Of a stretch of DNA of 64,000 nt, positions 62,149 through 64,000 are shown piece after piece. Origin of the DNA: Syngnathus acus. Taxonomy: Eukaryota > Chordata > Actinopteri > Syngnathiformes > Syngnathidae. The position numbers were made by a program, and so were the translations under genes. How positions within the stretch are numbered: the stretch's first letter is position 1; each line of letters starts with the position of its first letter. The notes beneath the pieces are model-generated. The model saw only the letters and a program-made list of their open reading frames with translations, searched no databases and was not told the origin of the DNA. The stretch spans positions 9,808,001 through 9,872,000 of the forward strand of contig NC_051106.1 of the NCBI RefSeq assembly GCF_901709675.1, read 5' to 3'.

Positions 62149-64000
62149 TCTTTGACAGCAACAGATGCATTTTTTTTTGCATTGCCGTTTAGGTGATGCC
62201 AGCAAAGATCAGTTTATAATTGTATAATTTAAACATTTCTCGGGGGAAATATATCGTATTCTTACCATTGTCGTGTACCACACACAATTAACATTTAAAT
62301 TGTTTCAAGTACCTTTGGACAAATGAATTCAAATACGAATCAAGTGTCTGGGACATAGTCGATAAAAACTCCGCTCCATGAATAGCACGTAAACATTCAA
62401 CACATCAATTCCATATGGGATTGAACCCAAAATGGGACAGAATCCAATAAAAAGGGTTAGTTTTTGTTTTTCGTCGACTTGAAGGGGGACTTCAATGTCT
62501 TTACCTCACCTTTCAGAACTCTTGCTGTCAATATGTCAGACTCTTACAAGTTTGTTTTTACTTTGGCATTGGAAATGCAGAAGGTGGCTGTCTGTTTTTG
62601 CAGCGGGGGCAATAAACTCAGCAGATGCTATTTGTTTCTTTTCCTTTATGAGGTCTAGCAATACTACACCTTCTCCCATGCTGCTTGCAGCCACCAAATA
62701 AAGTCTGCATTTTGCACGTCAGTGTCTTTCAATAATAAAGTTGAAACTTCTCCCCCCAAAAACTTCATCTTGCTGCCGTTTTGTTTGCAAATCTAACATC
62801 AAACTCAGTGGCCAATTTTAATCACCAGCTTTTAATTGAGAAGATGCAAACTCGATTAATTCATGTTTCTACAAAAAACAACAAGTTTATATTTTTCTTC
62901 AAAATTTACATATCTACCCAGACACCAGAAAAAGATATCCTCAAAGTAATACTTGTAGAGTTTTTTTTTTTTTTTCCCCACAAGATGAAAACTTTTTCTT
63001 CTCATCATTCCACTTAGCTTGTCAAAGGTTTTTCTGAGATTACCATGTAGTAGTTCTTGGAAGAGTTGAAGGAGCTGAGGACATGCAGCTTCATAATGAC
63101 TGTATATGTGAACTTTTAAGTATTGCGACTGCCTTTGATACCTCTGTCAGCTTCTCACCGTCTGAAGAGTGGAATACTCATTTTCACAAGAAGACGTAGA
63201 AGAGTTCAAAACACACCACTTGATGTAAAAAAAAAAAAAAAAAAAAGAAACCAACAACCTTAAATGCATATTGCAAATACGAGCGTATCTTATGAGTGTC
63301 CTTACTCAGGAGTCACATCAAGTATGGATCAAGTAGTACCTGAGTTCTTTGAGGACTCGGTCAATATAGTAGAAGTTCTGAAACGCTAAGCAAACATTTT
63401 TCACGTAAAGATAGAAAATATTTCATGCTCCACCATTGCCAGTGTTGATTAAAAAAAAAAAAAAACAGTTTTTGTTTTCAAGTTGTGGCAATATATTGTT
63501 GTACACGTGACTTTCACATTATTGTCCCCTCTGTTATGAGAAATCTCTCAATGACAGGCCAACCAGCACTCCAAAAAAATATAACACACTTAGGTCAAAA
63601 GTGATCCTTGACCTACCTGTCTTTTCATTTGCACAAAATAAATGATAGTTTGTACAGTCCCTATACATATAGTTGCTAGCCCAAACTTGTTATGGCCTTT
63701 ATTATAAAACTTCAATATCATTTTTCTACTTTTAGTAGTCTTTTGGAACAGTTTGTGTAGCTGTGCAACTTTATTGACTTGAGCATATGGTTTGGATATG
63801 GCCTATAAAAATACACTTTTAATGATTCATTTTTGTAATAGCTTTAACAAGTATGAGAACTTGGAAATTATGAGTTCTCAAATGCAAGGGGTGGCCATTC
63901 CGTTCCAAGGACAGATTTTGCAGACATTGTTTTTGTTATGTTTTCAACTTGCCAAGACAATTGTCAATTTTCTATTTAGTCACCCGTAAAAGATCATTTT
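62149..64000. other. gene-poor stretch to the window end
   Basis: AT-rich, with poly-A runs near 63228-63245 and 63450-63464. No supported exon. Confidence 0.5.

Overview
The window looks like nuclear DNA of a teleost fish. Multi-exon genes have short GT-AG introns. Two genes match vertebrate proteins over their full length. The dispersed repeats (a tRNA-derived SINE ending in a GGAT-rich tail, an L2/Rex-like LINE end, a Penelope-like hairpin) are of kinds common in ray-finned fish. No prokaryotic or organelle features are present.

Region 1 (1-7.5 kb, + strand): the 3' half of a gene whose 5' end lies left of the window. Four coding exons (2147-2228, 2396-2907, 4408-4461, 6469-6573) join in phase into about 250 residues of a serine-rich, apparently disordered protein that I cannot name. 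One of its introns carries a small insertion (4888-5062) with 15-bp target-site duplications. The insertion contains a 54-bp perfect inverted repeat around a hammerhead-ribozyme-like core.

Region 2 (8.2-12.6 kb, - strand): complete slc4a1ap (kanadaptin). Fourteen exons join in phase into 797 codons, with an N-terminal FHA domain, a dsRNA-binding-like region and the conserved C-terminus. It converges on the unnamed gene, with poly(A) signals about 0.7 kb apart.

Region 3 (13.3-15.8 kb, + strand): complete supt7l (STAF65-gamma, SAGA/STAGA subunit). It has four coding exons and 430 codons, and lies head-to-head with slc4a1ap across about 735 bp that probably hold a shared promoter. This divergent pair also exists in human. 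Its last intron appears to use a GC-AG donor, with an in-phase GT donor 51 bp upstream.

Region 4 (15.8-64 kb): about 48 kb without a gene I can support. It holds scattered SINE and LINE copies, microsatellites, a CTCF-like motif just beyond supt7l (16540), a decayed reading frame (56.9-57.5 kb), and a 28-bp perfect inverted repeat in which each arm is a near-consensus RE1/NRSE (REST) site (62.07-62.15 kb). This could be a regulatory desert or a long intron of a gene beyond the window; sequence alone does not decide.
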